In this document: positions 5,007 through 5,504 of the stretch, piece by piece
Layout of the letters: every line of letters begins with the position of its first letter
Numbering within the stretch: position 1 is the stretch's first letter
Assembly (NCBI GenBank): GCA_023127875.1
Contig: JAGMFA010000139.1
Location: forward strand, 1 to 5,504
Source of the DNA: Candidatus Zixiibacteriota bacterium
GTDB taxonomy: Bacteria; Zixibacteria; MSB-5A5; SM1-73
Reading direction: 5' to 3'
Length of the DNA: 5,504 nucleotides
The notes under the pieces: generated by a model
Databases searched by the model: none
What the model was told of the DNA's origin: nothing
The model's input: only the letters and a program-made list of their open reading frames with translations
Made by a program: the position numbers and the translations under genes

Positions 5007-5504
5007 TCATTTAAGAACAATTCTGGTTCCCGCGGTGCCTTTCTTTACCGCATCATAAGCCTTTGGTATGGAAGTGATAATCACCTCCTTCCCTCCTGAC
5101 TCCAAAAACTGTATAGCGGCTTCGATTTTGGGACCCATGCTTCCAGCAGGGAAATGTCCCTCTTTTTGATATTTCTTTGCCTCCTCCACGGTCAGTTTAT
5201 CCAGATCTATTTGCAGAAGTGTCCCGAAATGTAGGGCTACCTTTTCCACCTCGGTTAAGATCAGAAGCAGCTCCGCCCCTATGTCCCGGGCTAAGATGGC
5301 GGAGGCTCGGTCTTTATCAATGACTGCATCCATCCCCTCCAAAGTTCCGTTCTTCTCCACATAAACCGGAATTCCTCCACCACCTGCGGCAATCACAACT
5401 ACCCCCTTCTCCACCAGATTCTTTACAGTTTTTTTTTCCACGATCTCCAGAGGTATAGGTGAAGGGACCACCCTTCTCCACATCTTAGCCCGATCCGCCT
5501 TCAT
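5007..5504 (-). CDS. arcC: Carbamate kinase, C-terminal part (gene runs off the right edge)
   Basis: Carbamate kinase transfers phosphate between carbamoyl phosphate + ADP and carbamate + ATP; it typically makes ATP at the end of arginine deiminase, agmatine or allantoin breakdown in the cytoplasm. The visible 165 residues are the C-terminal half of a protein normally near 310. Motifs of the amino acid kinase fold: RRVVPSP (10-16), VIAAGGGGIPV (37-47), DKDRASAILA (63-72), LILTEVEKVAL (81-91), the carbamate kinase signature AGSMGPKIEA (120-129) and GTAGTRI (156-162) close to the C-terminus. The Met encoded at the very edge is almost certainly internal, since the N-terminal domain is missing. 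No arginine deiminase or carbamoyltransferase gene is visible, so the pathway is open. Identification is strong from the motifs. Confidence 0.93.
   Translation of the reverse strand: MKADRAKMWRRVVPSPIPLEIVEKKTVKNLVEKGVVVIAAGGGGIPVYVEKNGTLEGMDAVIDKDRASAILARDIGAELLLILTEVEKVALHFGTLLQIDLDKLTVEEAKKYQKEGHFPAGSMGPKIEAAIQFLESGGKEVIITSIPKAYDAVKKGTAGTRIVLK

Overview
The window is bacterial chromosome with all real genes on the minus strand. Read in the direction of transcription (right to left) they are: the C-terminal part of a carbamate kinase (runs off the right edge), a class II tRNA nucleotidyltransferase/poly(A) polymerase with an HD domain, the succinyl-CoA ligase beta subunit (sucC), a broken REP-associated Y1 transposase (RAYT, IS200-like HUH nuclease), and the succinyl-CoA ligase alpha subunit (sucD). 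The gene families do not fix the lineage. The many short hairpins between genes and the lysine-rich extension on SucD suggest a lineage away from the usual model organisms, but the phylum cannot be decided from this sequence.

Layout: 1-100 holds a 14-bp tandem repeat and one hairpin downstream of sucD; 101-1150 is sucD; 1151-1992 is an 842-base gap that splits sucC from sucD and holds the RAYT remnant with seven hairpins in and around it; 1993-3150 is sucC; 3151-3259 carries a different, larger imperfect inverted repeat; 3260-4648 is the tRNA nucleotidyltransferase; 4649-5006 has no gene and is filled by a degenerate array of seven more hairpins; 5007-5504 is the carbamate kinase fragment.

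The most notable signal is a family of about 15 short hairpins (called R1-R15 here). Fourteen of them carry a tetranucleotide tag (GTAG or ATAG, once CTAG) at the 5' foot, then a stem of 6-10 bp, then a short loop with the core TTTA, TTCA or TTAT. Stem sequence differs between copies, but both arms change together, while tag and loop are kept. This is the architecture of REP elements processed by RAYT transposases (E. coli REPs also have GTAG at the hairpin foot), and a RAYT remnant lies in the same window. The RAYT gene itself has been invaded by the hairpins: one supplies the stop codon of its N-terminal part, another the stop codon of its C-terminal part, and two others are read through in frame.

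Functionally, SucCD makes ATP or GTP from succinyl-CoA and carbamate kinase can make ATP from carbamoyl phosphate, so two substrate-level phosphorylation enzymes are neighbours, with a tRNA 3'-end enzyme between them. Whether they are co-regulated cannot be told from the sequence. SucD has an additional 59-residue tail with 30 Lys and 4 Arg and no acidic residue, resembling the tail of histone H1.
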